Positions 35,154 to 43,496 of a stretch of DNA of 64,000 bases are shown piece after piece (position 1 is the stretch's first letter; the number at the start of each line of letters is the position of its first letter). The stretch lies in assembly GCA_047975325.1 (NCBI GenBank), contig JBKEDF010000098.1, forward strand, positions 1-64,000. The letters run 5' to 3'. This DNA comes from JBKEDF01 sp047975325. Its GTDB lineage: Bacteria > Pseudomonadota > Alphaproteobacteria > Rhodobacterales > Rhodobacteraceae. The notes under the pieces were generated by a model, which did not search any database, had not been told where the DNA came from, and saw nothing but the letters and a program-made list of their open reading frames with translations. Both the position numbers and the translations under genes were made by a program.

Positions 35154-36293
35154 TTGCAAAGCGCGGCCGGGGAAGTTCTGACGCTCCTGCGGGATGGTGG
35201 TCCTGCATCGCGCGCCGAATTGGCCCGGACCATCGGCGTTTCGGCAGCAGCACTTTCAAAGGTAACGGCAGATCTGACCCGGCTGGGCGCCATCCGCGAG
35301 GCGCAATCATCGGCACGGGATGGCTTGGGGCGCCCTCCGATCAACCTGATGCTGGATCGCGAGGCATTTCTGATGATCGGCGCCCATATCGGCGCGGGGT
35401 TAGTGGAGCTGGTCATCACGGATGCATTGCTGGGCAGGCTGGCGGTGGATGTATTTTCCTTTGATCGCGACATCGCGATCGAAGATCTCGTTCTGCAGCT
35501 TTGCGTCCGGATCGAAAAACTGATCGCCGATCATGCCCTGCCCCGCGCGCGTATCCGGGGCCTTGGCGTCGGGGTGCCGGGCGGGGTGGATCTTGACGGG
35601 CGGCTCAATGTGTTTTCCGCCTTCGCACAATGGAGCAACATACCCTTCGCCGATCTCTTGGAAGAACGACTGGCCCTGCCGGTTTTCGTCGAACATAACG
35701 CAGCCTCCATCGCGCTGGCCGAAAGCCGTTTCGGGGCAGGCAACGGATGTGACCGGGCGCTTTATGTTTATCTCGGCTCGGGGATCGGTGCGGGCATTGC
35801 CCATGCCGGGGCGCGAAAATGCCGTTCGGTCGAGATCGGCCATATCGTCGTGGATCCGGATGGCAGCACCTGTACCTGCGGTGGAACAGGCTGTCTGGAA
35901 ACAATTTTTTCGCGCAGCGCGCTTCTGGACATGGTTGGCGCCAAGGACCGTTCCGAAAAGGGGCTGATTGCCGCAGCAATGAAAACGGAAGGCTGGGGGC
36001 AATGCTATGCCGTGTTCCTGTCTTCGCTTTCCACGGCGATCACGCTTCTGGAACCGGAGATCGTTGTACTGGGCGGTTATTTCGGATCTGCGCCCGATGC
36101 ATTCTTCGAAGATCTGCGCCGGGATCTGCCGCGCAGACTGATGCCGCAGCAAGGCGCAACGCTTGGCATCATGCGCACCTCGTATCGCGAACAGGCCGGG
36201 GCCATGGGCGCCGCCTGCGCCGGGTTGGAACGTTTCGTTTTCAGCGACCCGTTTTCAACCCGCCATCGCAGAAGACCAGGCGAAACAGGATAA
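35154..36293 (+). CDS. ROK family transcriptional regulator
   Basis: This 379-aa regulator has an N-terminal winged helix (about 3-60, SRAELARTIGVSAAALSKVTADL) and a sugar-kinase-like ROK body: LGVGVPGGVDLDG, an inner EHNAASIALAESRFGAG segment, and the structural zinc motif CTCGGTGCLE at about 239-248. The start is TTG 35154, supported by GGTGGAGAGAGA just upstream and by the family N-terminus; no ATG fits. It heads an operon encoding an importer and a sulfatase. ROK proteins usually bind a sugar or sugar phosphate, so the inducer may be the sugar part of a sulfated compound. That is inference. Confidence 0.9.
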   Translation: MQSAAGEVLTLLRDGGPASRAELARTIGVSAAALSKVTADLTRLGAIREAQSSARDGLGRPPINLMLDREAFLMIGAHIGAGLVELVITDALLGRLAVDVFSFDRDIAIEDLVLQLCVRIEKLIADHALPRARIRGLGVGVPGGVDLDGRLNVFSAFAQWSNIPFADLLEERLALPVFVEHNAASIALAESRFGAGNGCDRALYVYLGSGIGAGIAHAGARKCRSVEIGHIVVDPDGSTCTCGGTGCLETIFSRSALLDMVGAKDRSEKGLIAAAMKTEGWGQCYAVFLSSLSTAITLLEPEIVVLGGYFGSAPDAFFEDLRRDLPRRLMPQQGATLGIMRTSYREQAGAMGAACAGLERFVFSDPFSTRHRRRPGETG

Positions 36294-36319
36294 CATCAGG
36301 AAACCAACGGGAGGATTGA

Positions 36320-37117
36320 ATGGCCGAAAGCGGCAGCTTGAACATTGGGGAAAAGAAGGATCTGGTTGAACGGATCCCCACCGCCACCTTTGGCGCAATT
36401 TCCTTTGCACTCGGCATCGGGCTCTGGTGGCTGGTGACGGCTTCGGGGGTATCGGACCTGCCGACCCCCGGCGCAGTTGCGATCCGCATGATCGAACTGG
36501 CCGCCAATGGCCAGCTTCTGACCGATACGCTGGCCTCTTTGCGCCGGGTGCTGATCGGATTCATATTGGGGGTGGCCATCGCCGTTCCCATCGGTTTTCT
36601 CATGGGCTGGTATGGATTGGCACGGGCCCTGATGGAACCATGGATCCAGTTCTTCCGGGTCATTCCGCCGCTTGCGATCATCCCTCTGGCCATCGTGACG
36701 CTGGGGATCGATGAAACACCGAAAATCTTTGTCATTTTCCTTGCTTCCTTCCTTTCTTCCGTGGTTGCGACCTATCAGGGTGTCACCAATGTGGACCGCA
36801 CCTATATCAACGCGGCCAGGGTTCTGGGTGCCTCGGATTGGGTAATTTTCCGTTCCGTTGTGGTGCCGGCCTCCACCCCCTTCATCCTTGTGGGGTTCAG
36901 GATCGGGCTGGGTTCGGCCTGGGCAACCGTGGTTGCGGCGGAACTGATTGCGGCACAATCGGGCCTCGGTTTTCGCATGCAGCAGGCGCAGCTTTACTAC
37001 GATCTGCCAACCATCTTCGTCAGCCTTGTTGCCATCGGTGTGCTGGGCCTGATCATGGACCGGATCGTGATGCGGACCGATGAATATCTGACCCGCTGGC
37101 AGGAGAAGGGCAAATGA
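36320..37117 (+). CDS. ABC transporter permease, SsuC/TauC-like
   Basis: This 265-aa inner-membrane protein has six helices and the coupling segment NAARVLGASDWVIFRSVVVPASTPFI at roughly 163-188. It is of the family that imports sulfonates, taurine, nitrate and related compounds. It starts 26 bp after the ROK gene and its stop overlaps the ATPase start by four bases. A sulfatase in the same operon points to a sulfate ester or sulfonate substrate. Confidence 0.92.
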   Translation: MAESGSLNIGEKKDLVERIPTATFGAISFALGIGLWWLVTASGVSDLPTPGAVAIRMIELAANGQLLTDTLASLRRVLIGFILGVAIAVPIGFLMGWYGLARALMEPWIQFFRVIPPLAIIPLAIVTLGIDETPKIFVIFLASFLSSVVATYQGVTNVDRTYINAARVLGASDWVIFRSVVVPASTPFILVGFRIGLGSAWATVVAAELIAAQSGLGFRMQQAQLYYDLPTIFVSLVAIGVLGLIMDRIVMRTDEYLTRWQEKGK

Positions 37118-37902
37118 TGACCTCCATATCCGATCCGAAGATCGTCTTTGACCATGTCGGCAAGGTCTTTGGCGATGGCCCCAGCGCATTTACCGCACTT
37201 GAGGATTTCAACCTGCAAATCGGCGATGGGGAAATCGTCACAGTGGTGGGGCCTTCGGGCTGCGGCAAATCCACGGCAATGAATATCGCAGCCGGATTGC
37301 TGCTGCCCAATAGCGGAACCTGCACCGTAGGTGGCAAGGCCGTAACCGGCCCCGGCCCGGATCGCGGCGTGATCTTTCAGCAATATGCGCTGTTTCCCTG
37401 GCTAAGCGTGCGCAAGAATGTGGAATTCGGGCTGAAGCTTCAGGGCATGAATGCCGCGGAGCGCCGCAAACGTGCCGAACATTACATCAATCTGGTCGGG
37501 CTGGGCGATTTTGCCGACGCCCTGCCCAAGATGCTGTCGGGCGGAATGAAACAGCGCTGCGCCATTGCCCGGGCCTATGCCGTGGATCCGTCAGTCCTGC
37601 TGATGGATGAACCTTTTGGCGCTTTGGATGCGTTGACCCGGGTCCGGTTGCAAGATCAGCTTCTGGATACCTGGGCGCGTGACAAGCGGACAATCATGTT
37701 CATTACCCATGACGTGGATGAGGCTGTTTATCTGGCCAATCGTGTAATCGTGATGGCCGCGCGCCCAGGCCGGTTGCAGGAAATCATCAATGTCGATCTG
37801 CCCTATCCCCGTAGCGAAGAAATCCGGCTTTCACCCGAATTCCAGCGTATTCGAAACGAAGTCTGGCATGGCGTTTATTCGCGCTCTGCCGAAACAACCT
37901 GA
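37114..37902 (+). CDS. ABC transporter ATP-binding protein, SsuB/TauB-like
   Basis: This 262-aa ATPase has Walker A GPSGCGKST (about 47-55), Q loop IFQQYALFPW, signature LSGGMKQRCAIARAY (about 142-156), Walker B VLLMDEPFGALD and switch histidine ITHDVDEA. It is coupled to the permease by an ATGA overlap and followed by the receptor gene 20 bp later. It forms the motor of the importer whose substrate is probably cleaved by the sulfatase encoded at the end of the operon. Confidence 0.94.
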   Translation: MMTSISDPKIVFDHVGKVFGDGPSAFTALEDFNLQIGDGEIVTVVGPSGCGKSTAMNIAAGLLLPNSGTCTVGGKAVTGPGPDRGVIFQQYALFPWLSVRKNVEFGLKLQGMNAAERRKRAEHYINLVGLGDFADALPKMLSGGMKQRCAIARAYAVDPSVLLMDEPFGALDALTRVRLQDQLLDTWARDKRTIMFITHDVDEAVYLANRVIVMAARPGRLQEIINVDLPYPRSEEIRLSPEFQRIRNEVWHGVYSRSAETT

Positions 37903-37922
37903 AAATCCAAAGGGAGAATATC

Positions 37923-38891
37923 ATGAAACTGACGAAACGCGCATTTCTTACTGCAATCGGCGGCACATCGCTGGCCATGGCAATGGCGGGCGGGGCGCTT
38001 GCGGAAACCGACAAGATCCGCATGGGCTACATCGCTGATTACTTTGGCACCAGCATGGTGGCCATCGCCACCGCACAGGACCTCTGGGCCAAACACGGGC
38101 TCGAAGCGGATCTGAAGGTCTTCACCAACGGGCCGATTCAGGTCCAGGCGCTTGGTGCGGACTCGCTCGATTTCGCCTATATCGGTGCCGGGGCACTTTG
38201 GCTGCCGGCCTCAGGTCAGGCCAAGGTGATTGCGGTTAATGCGCTTGGCTATTCCGACCGCGTGATTGCCCAGCCCGGGATTGAATCGATCGAGGATCTG
38301 AAAGGTAAAAAGGTTGGTGTGCCGGAAGGGACATCGGGCGACATGCTGCTGCGTCTGGCCCTGCAACACGCGGGCATGAGCCTTGAGGATATCGAAGTCG
38401 TCAAGATGGATCCCAGCACGACCGTCACGGCCTTCGCCTCTGGTCAGGTGGATGCGGCAGGCATCTGGTACCCCTTTGTCGAGGTCATCCGTTCCCGCGT
38501 GCCCGACATGAAGGAACTCAGCACCAATGAGGATTTCTTCCCCGATATCGCCTTTCCTTCCAGCTTTATCGTCTCCGATACGATGGCCGGAAATGAGGCC
38601 GTCATCCGGAAGGTCAATGCGGTGATCAAGGAAGCGCTCGATTTCCGCCGTGACAACCTGGAAGAGGCAGTGTCAATCACTGCGAAATTCCTTAACGTTC
38701 CGGAAGAGCCGTTGGCCAAGGAGGCCGTTCTGGCCAAACTGCCCAGCAGCGCGGAACTGGAAGAACTGACCCGCGAAGGCAAGGTTGCAGGCTGGTTCGA
38801 CACGCTGGCGGGTCTCTATGCCGATTTCGGTCGGATCGAAAATCCGCTGCCGGCCTCGGAATTCTATCTTGGTGATCTCTACGCCGAATAA
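37923..38891 (+). CDS. ABC transporter substrate-binding protein, SsuA/TauA-like
   Basis: This is a 322-aa periplasmic receptor. The signal peptide (KLTKRAFLTAIGGTSLAMAM, cleavage near ALAETD) is Sec-like, with only one arginine before the hydrophobic run. The mature protein follows the aliphatic sulfonate/nitrate receptor pattern (IRMGYIADYFGTSMVAIA, then DFAYIGAGALWLP, and DLKGKKVGVPEGTSGDMLLR). CAAAGGGAGAA precedes the start. It should deliver a sulfated or sulfonated ligand to the permease; the exact ligand is unknown. Confidence 0.92.
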   Translation: MKLTKRAFLTAIGGTSLAMAMAGGALAETDKIRMGYIADYFGTSMVAIATAQDLWAKHGLEADLKVFTNGPIQVQALGADSLDFAYIGAGALWLPASGQAKVIAVNALGYSDRVIAQPGIESIEDLKGKKVGVPEGTSGDMLLRLALQHAGMSLEDIEVVKMDPSTTVTAFASGQVDAAGIWYPFVEVIRSRVPDMKELSTNEDFFPDIAFPSSFIVSDTMAGNEAVIRKVNAVIKEALDFRRDNLEEAVSITAKFLNVPEEPLAKEAVLAKLPSSAELEELTREGKVAGWFDTLAGLYADFGRIENPLPASEFYLGDLYAE

Positions 38892-38964
38892 GGATCGGAA
38901 GATCATGAAAATGGCGAGGCCGGGAAAATACCCGGCACCGCCAAACCAGCCTCAAGGAGCCAGA

Positions 38965-40503
38965 ATGCGCCCGAATATCCTTTTCATCATGTCCGATGAC
39001 CACGCCGCCCGGGCGATTTCGGCCTATGGCAGCGGGCTGAACCAGACCCCAAATATCGACAGGCTGGCGCAGGAGGGGCTACGTCATGATGCGGTCTATG
39101 TCACCAATTCCATCTGCACGCCCAGCCGCGCAACGATCCTGACGGGAACCCATAATCATGTGAATGGCGTAACCACGCTGGATACCCATCTCGATAATCG
39201 CTGGCCGAATGTCGCCAAACATCTGCGCACCGGTGGTTATCGCACGGGCATTTTCGGCAAATGGCATCTGGGCGAAGGCGCAGCCCATGAACCGGCAGGT
39301 TTTGACGAATGGGCCGTCGTGCCCGGTCAGGGCGACTACTGGGATCCGCTTTTCATTCACCCTGAGGGCACACGACAACATACAGGCTATGCCACTGATA
39401 TAATCACCGATCTGTCGCTGGATTTTCTTGATCGTTGTGGCGATCAGCCATTTTTCCTCATGTGTCATCACAAGGCACCGCATCGGAATTTCCAATCGCA
39501 TCCCCGGCATGATCATCTTTGGGCAGATGAGGATATCCCCCTGCCCGACACCTTCAACGATGACTATTCCAACCGGGCGGCCGCGGCAAAGGCGGCGCGG
39601 ATGCGCATCCGTTCCGACATGACCTATGATGATCTGGGATTGGTACAACCTGAAGGACCCGGTGAAACTGTCGGTGAATTACTGGTTGATTACATGCAGT
39701 TGCGTTGCGTTCCGGATCTGGATCCGGGTCAGTCCATTACCGTGATAGACAAGAAGACCGGGGAAAATTTCAGTTATGATGATCCGCAGGCCTTTGCTGA
39801 GTTCAAATATCAGCGCTACATGAAACGCTATCTGCGGACGGTTCAATCCATCGATGATGGCGTTGGCCGGCTGCTCGACCATCTGGACCGGACCGGCAAG
39901 GCGGAAAACACCATCGTCATCTATACATCCGATCAGGGGTTCTTCCTGGGAGAACATGGTTGGTTCGACAAGCGGTTCATGTATGAGGAATCACTGCAGA
40001 TGCCTTTCCTCATGCGCTATCCAAAGGTGATCGCCCCGGGTTCCGTCAGCCGCGATATCGCATGCAATGCAGATTTTGCACCGACCTTCCTGGATTACGC
40101 GGGCTTGCCAGTGCCAAGCTATATGCAGGGCCGGTCGATGCGTCCGGTGGTGGAAGGGCAGACGCCTGACGATTGGGATCAACTCGCCTATCACCGTTAC
40201 TGGATGCATCATGATGAATTTCATCATGCCTGGGCACATTACGGGGTGCGTGACCCGCGTTACAAGCTGATCTACTGGTACAATGATGATCTGGGGCAAC
40301 CCGGCGCCCATCCCCATAACGCCCCTCCGGAATGGGAACTTTTCGATTGCAGGGAAGACCCGTTCGAGCTGCGGAACCTCGCCCGGGATCCAGCCTATGC
40401 AGGGGTCTTTCGTAACATGCTGGCCAAGCTTGACCAGCGCATGGCCGATATCGGCGATGTGCCGGAACATGACAGCACACAGGTTCTGGCGGCACTGCAA
40501 TAG
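38965..40503 (+). CDS. Cytoplasmic sulfatase (type I, formylglycine-dependent)
   Basis: This 512-aa alkaline-phosphatase-superfamily hydrolase cleaves an organic sulfate ester. The metal-binding start MRPNILFIMSDDHAARA is complete. The signature CTPSRATILTG begins at C51, the cysteine normally oxidised to formylglycine. The second metal segment is YTSDQGFFLGEHGWFDKRF. No signal peptide is visible when the start is placed at 38965, five bases after AAGGAG, so it probably acts inside the cell on imported substrate. It ends the ROK-ABC-sulfatase operon and is followed by a terminator hairpin. No formylglycine-generating enzyme is in the window. Confidence 0.93.
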   Translation: MRPNILFIMSDDHAARAISAYGSGLNQTPNIDRLAQEGLRHDAVYVTNSICTPSRATILTGTHNHVNGVTTLDTHLDNRWPNVAKHLRTGGYRTGIFGKWHLGEGAAHEPAGFDEWAVVPGQGDYWDPLFIHPEGTRQHTGYATDIITDLSLDFLDRCGDQPFFLMCHHKAPHRNFQSHPRHDHLWADEDIPLPDTFNDDYSNRAAAAKAARMRIRSDMTYDDLGLVQPEGPGETVGELLVDYMQLRCVPDLDPGQSITVIDKKTGENFSYDDPQAFAEFKYQRYMKRYLRTVQSIDDGVGRLLDHLDRTGKAENTIVIYTSDQGFFLGEHGWFDKRFMYEESLQMPFLMRYPKVIAPGSVSRDIACNADFAPTFLDYAGLPVPSYMQGRSMRPVVEGQTPDDWDQLAYHRYWMHHDEFHHAWAHYGVRDPRYKLIYWYNDDLGQPGAHPHNAPPEWELFDCREDPFELRNLARDPAYAGVFRNMLAKLDQRMADIGDVPEHDSTQVLAALQ

Positions 40504-40521
40504 GGGCCTGGCCAAAATCGG

Positions 40522-40548
40522 TTCTGCCGGGCAGGGGGCCCGGCAGAA
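40522..40548 (+). terminator. Terminator hairpin after the sulfatase operon
   Basis: TTCTGCCGGGC (40522-40532), loop AGGGG and GCCCGGCAGAA (40538-40548) form a perfect 11-bp stem. The following TGTTTGATTTATG is T-rich but not a pure T-run. It separates the operon from the convergent aldolase gene. Confidence 0.75.
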
Positions 40549-40577
40549 TGTTTGATTTATGTAACTATGTCTATATT

Positions 40578-41234
40578 TCAGGCGTCCTGGACACCATATC
40601 CTGCAAACATTTTGAAGGTTTCATCGATATCCGCCTTTGACAGGATCACCGGTTCACCCATCCGCGAAGCCAGGTAGTATTGCCGGGCGATGGTTTCCAG
40701 TTCAACCGCCCGCCACATGGCCTGCGCAATCCCTGCCCCACCTGCCACCATACCATGATTTGCCATCAGGCAGGCGGTCCGGCCTTCCATTGCAGCAACG
40801 ACCATATTGGCCAGTTCCGGCGACCCGAATGTATGGTAATCGGAAACCGGTACATCCATCCCGCCGAAAGCCGCGATCATGTAATGGCAGGCCGGGATCG
40901 GTTTGCGCAGGATTGCCAGTGTCGTGCAATAGGTCGGATGGGCATGAACGATGGCAGTCAGTTCCGGACGACTCTTGAGCAATTGCCAGTGAATCCGCCA
41001 TTCGGTGGAAGGCTTCAGCGGCCCGTCCCATTTTCCCGTCATCTCACCCGACAGATCCAGCGAGGCAATCATATCGGGTTTCATCTGATCATAGGGCGTT
41101 GCGGAGGGCGAAATCAGCATCCGGTCTTCATACCGGATGGATATATTGCCCGAAGTTCCCTGGTTCAGGCCATTGGCATTCATTTCCAGGCAGGCATCGA
41201 TGATATCCTGGCGGGCATTGGTTTCGGTCGTCAT
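40578..41234 (-). CDS. Class II aldolase/adducin family protein (FucA-like)
   Basis: This 218-aa Zn-dependent enzyme is of the fuculose-1-phosphate aldolase/ribulose-5-phosphate 4-epimerase fold. Visible elements are the phosphate-binding GTSGNISIR (about 25-33), catalytic Glu in STEWRIH, Zn histidines in VHAHPTYCTT and a third in MANHGMV. AGGAGGAAGACC precedes the start. It is the last gene of a three-gene minus-strand unit with a HAD phosphatase and a glycerol-1-phosphate dehydrogenase-like protein. An aldolase yielding dihydroxyacetone phosphate would feed the neighbouring dehydrogenase, but the substrate is not known. Confidence 0.9.
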   Translation of the reverse strand: MTTETNARQDIIDACLEMNANGLNQGTSGNISIRYEDRMLISPSATPYDQMKPDMIASLDLSGEMTGKWDGPLKPSTEWRIHWQLLKSRPELTAIVHAHPTYCTTLAILRKPIPACHYMIAAFGGMDVPVSDYHTFGSPELANMVVAAMEGRTACLMANHGMVAGGAGIAQAMWRAVELETIARQYYLASRMGEPVILSKADIDETFKMFAGYGVQDA

Positions 41235-41246
41235 GGTCTTCCTCCT

Positions 41247-42041
41247 TCAGCGGGAATTGAGGATATGGTCGGTAATCTGGCGGAATCCCTTTCCGCCTTC
41301 GTGATCGGCAATCCAGGTGGGTGGCGTGGTCAGGCTCGCCTCAAAGGCACGAACATTGGCCACACCACAGGAATTTTCAAAGAAACCGAACATCGGTGCA
41401 TCGTTCGGGCTATCCCCGACAAAGACGATACGGGAGTTTTCGGTCTCAATATCAATACCGAGGATATCGATGGCAATGCTGCGCGCGGTGGTCAACTTGT
41501 CATATTGGCCAAACCAGCCATTGACATGAATGGATGAAACCTTGGCAACCGCGCCTTCCTCCTCAAAAATTTCCTTGATGCGGGTGACATCGGTTTCGGG
41601 AAGCGGTGCGACATCCTCACAGAAATCGATGGCAAGATCGGCCAGTCGGAAGGGCTGGTCGGCAGAGATTGCGGCACCCGGCACCTCTGCGGCAATCCGT
41701 TCCCGGATCCGGTCAAAACGCCCCTCGCGCGCGGCTTCGCGTGCGACGACGGAGTGCAGTTTGCGGATCATCCTGCGCGCGGCGGCATCGTAGGAATAAT
41801 AAAAGGCCCCGTTTTCACCAACCACACCCTTTACTGGCCAGAAGCGGGCAATCATGTCACACCAGCCGGCAGGACGGCCGGTGATGGGCACCACGGCAAT
41901 CCCGGCGGCATCCAGATCCTCAAGCGCCTGATAGGCCGGGCCAGTCAAACGGCCTTCCGTCGTGACCGTATCATCGATATCGCAGTAAAGTACCTTGACA
42001 GCGGCCGCAGTTGACCCCGGCATTTCGGAAATCGCACGCAT
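41247..42041 (-). CDS. HAD-superfamily phosphatase (Cof/SPP-like, subclass IIB)
   Basis: This 264-aa phosphatase has motif I YCDIDDTVTTEG (nucleophile Asp about 21), motif II PITGRPAGWCD, and motif IV FVGDSPNDAPMFGFF, with a IIB cap domain in between. The pattern resembles sucrose-phosphate and mannosyl-phosphoglycerate phosphatases. It is packed between the dehydrogenase (3-nt gap) and the class II aldolase (12-nt gap). It may dephosphorylate glycerol-1-phosphate or a sugar phosphate intermediate of this locus; that is inferred. Confidence 0.88.
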   Translation of the reverse strand: MRAISEMPGSTAAAVKVLYCDIDDTVTTEGRLTGPAYQALEDLDAAGIAVVPITGRPAGWCDMIARFWPVKGVVGENGAFYYSYDAAARRMIRKLHSVVAREAAREGRFDRIRERIAAEVPGAAISADQPFRLADLAIDFCEDVAPLPETDVTRIKEIFEEEGAVAKVSSIHVNGWFGQYDKLTTARSIAIDILGIDIETENSRIVFVGDSPNDAPMFGFFENSCGVANVRAFEASLTTPPTWIADHEGGKGFRQITDHILNSR

Positions 42042-42044
42042 GGA

Positions 42045-43373
42045 TCAACCCTCTGCGCTGGCAAGCTGGGCCATCATGCCGCCATCACAGGCAATATCGG
42101 CAAAGGAAAAACGATCCCGCATCTCATGGGCATGGCTGACGGCCTCACGATAGAATTCAGGGGCGATACCAAGTGCCTCAGCCGTGATCGGACCGCCCGC
42201 CGCCTTCAGATAGCGGGTCAGTTTTTCGGGCGTGACGGACATTTCCAGGCATTGTTCACGCAGTTCCGGCCAGATCCGTTCCATCTTGGCGTTGAATGCA
42301 TCCGCGCCTTGCTGATCAAGGGCCTTCTTGCGGTAAAATTCCAGGCATTGCGCGGCAACCTCCGGACCCATGCGGCGGATCATGTCCTCCTCATCGATCC
42401 GGGTCGGGCCAAGCTCGGGCGCAGTTTCACTGGACAGGAAATGATGCTGGATCCGCGCCATGGTCAATGTGGTCACCCCGACCTGCTGACCATGCGTGGA
42501 GCCCGGATGACGATCCCCTGCAAAACAGTCGATATAGTGGGAAATCTGATGTTCCCCCATCGACCCATGGTTTGAAATGCCGGTGAAGGTAATCCCCAAC
42601 CCGCAAAGCGTAAGCACCCGGAAAAGCGTCCCTACTGCCTCGATATCGCCTTCGGCTATGCCACGGGCCTGTTCCATCAGGCGGATCTCATCGGGGATTT
42701 CGATCAGATAGGGTTCATGGCGATACATCGTATCGAGCATCCGATGCGACATCCACCAGTCGATCTGTGCGACCGAACGACATAGGCAATCGCCAAAACC
42801 GGCCGCATTCAACCAGGCCGGCGCCGTGGCGCAAACCTCCAGGTCCACGAAAAACCCTGCAGGGACTTGTGCGGGCAACGAAACCTTCAACCCAGAATCC
42901 AGCGTGATTGACGCGGTGGAGGATGTATATCCATTCATCGAACCCGCCGTGGCAAACACGCAGTAGCGCCGGCCATTTTGCAATGTGGCATATTTCGTCA
43001 GGTCATTGACCGATCCCGAACCCACTGCCACCGCGGTGGGAAAAGGTTTCAGCCGTTCGGTCAGATCGCGCACCGTGGCCATGTCGGGATGGGGATGGTC
43101 AAGGATAATTTCCGTCACCTCGCCCACGGCGCGCAATGCCCGTGCCACACGTTCACCCATTGCCTTGTGGGTTGCCTGATCACTGACCACGGCAAAGGGA
43201 CCGGCGAAGCCCAGTGAAGTCACCAGATCAGCTTCGCGGCCCTTCAGGGTTTCGTCGAAAACGATCTTGTCAAAGGGGGCGGCCGGATACCGTTTTCCGG
43301 TCAGCGGGCTGATCCAGGTTCCGGCACAGATATCATCAATCAATTCGGTCCAGTTGAAGGTCGAGTTCGGCAT
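42045..43373 (-). CDS. sn-Glycerol-1-phosphate dehydrogenase-like protein (AraM/EgsA family)
   Basis: This 442-aa iron-alcohol-dehydrogenase-fold protein has a nucleotide site in AVGSGSVNDLTKYAT (about 115-129), and metal ligands in NAAGFGDCLCR (Asp), ISNHGSMGEHQISHY (His) and GSTHGQQVG (His). This is the arrangement of AraM and archaeal glycerol-1-phosphate dehydrogenase, which interconvert dihydroxyacetone phosphate and sn-glycerol-1-phosphate. The start at 43373 follows GTGAGGA. It is divergent from the SorC-type regulator across a 123-bp gap with a long palindrome. It is somewhat longer than Bacillus AraM (about 390 aa), with extra sequence at both ends. Confidence 0.85.
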   Translation of the reverse strand: MPNSTFNWTELIDDICAGTWISPLTGKRYPAAPFDKIVFDETLKGREADLVTSLGFAGPFAVVSDQATHKAMGERVARALRAVGEVTEIILDHPHPDMATVRDLTERLKPFPTAVAVGSGSVNDLTKYATLQNGRRYCVFATAGSMNGYTSSTASITLDSGLKVSLPAQVPAGFFVDLEVCATAPAWLNAAGFGDCLCRSVAQIDWWMSHRMLDTMYRHEPYLIEIPDEIRLMEQARGIAEGDIEAVGTLFRVLTLCGLGITFTGISNHGSMGEHQISHYIDCFAGDRHPGSTHGQQVGVTTLTMARIQHHFLSSETAPELGPTRIDEEDMIRRMGPEVAAQCLEFYRKKALDQQGADAFNAKMERIWPELREQCLEMSVTPEKLTRYLKAAGGPITAEALGIAPEFYREAVSHAHEMRDRFSFADIACDGGMMAQLASAEG

Positions 43374-43405
43374 ATCGTGGACATCCTCACTATCGGCAAC
43401 ACCAT

Positions 43406-43445
43406 TTCTTGACAAATGTTGTCTTTATGTGGCTTTTGTCAAGAA
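43406..43445. promoter_or_regulatory. Long palindrome, candidate operator of SorC regulator 1
   Basis: TTCTTGACAAA (43406-43416) and TTTGTCAAGAA (43435-43445) are perfect 11-bp inverted arms 18 bp apart, centred between the divergent dehydrogenase and regulator genes. Each arm contains TTGACA, so it may also overlap promoters in both directions. Confidence 0.7.
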
Positions 43446-43496
43446 GAGTTTCCTATGCCCCCGTTTATCGGGCAAAATCAGGGAGGTTCGAGGTTC

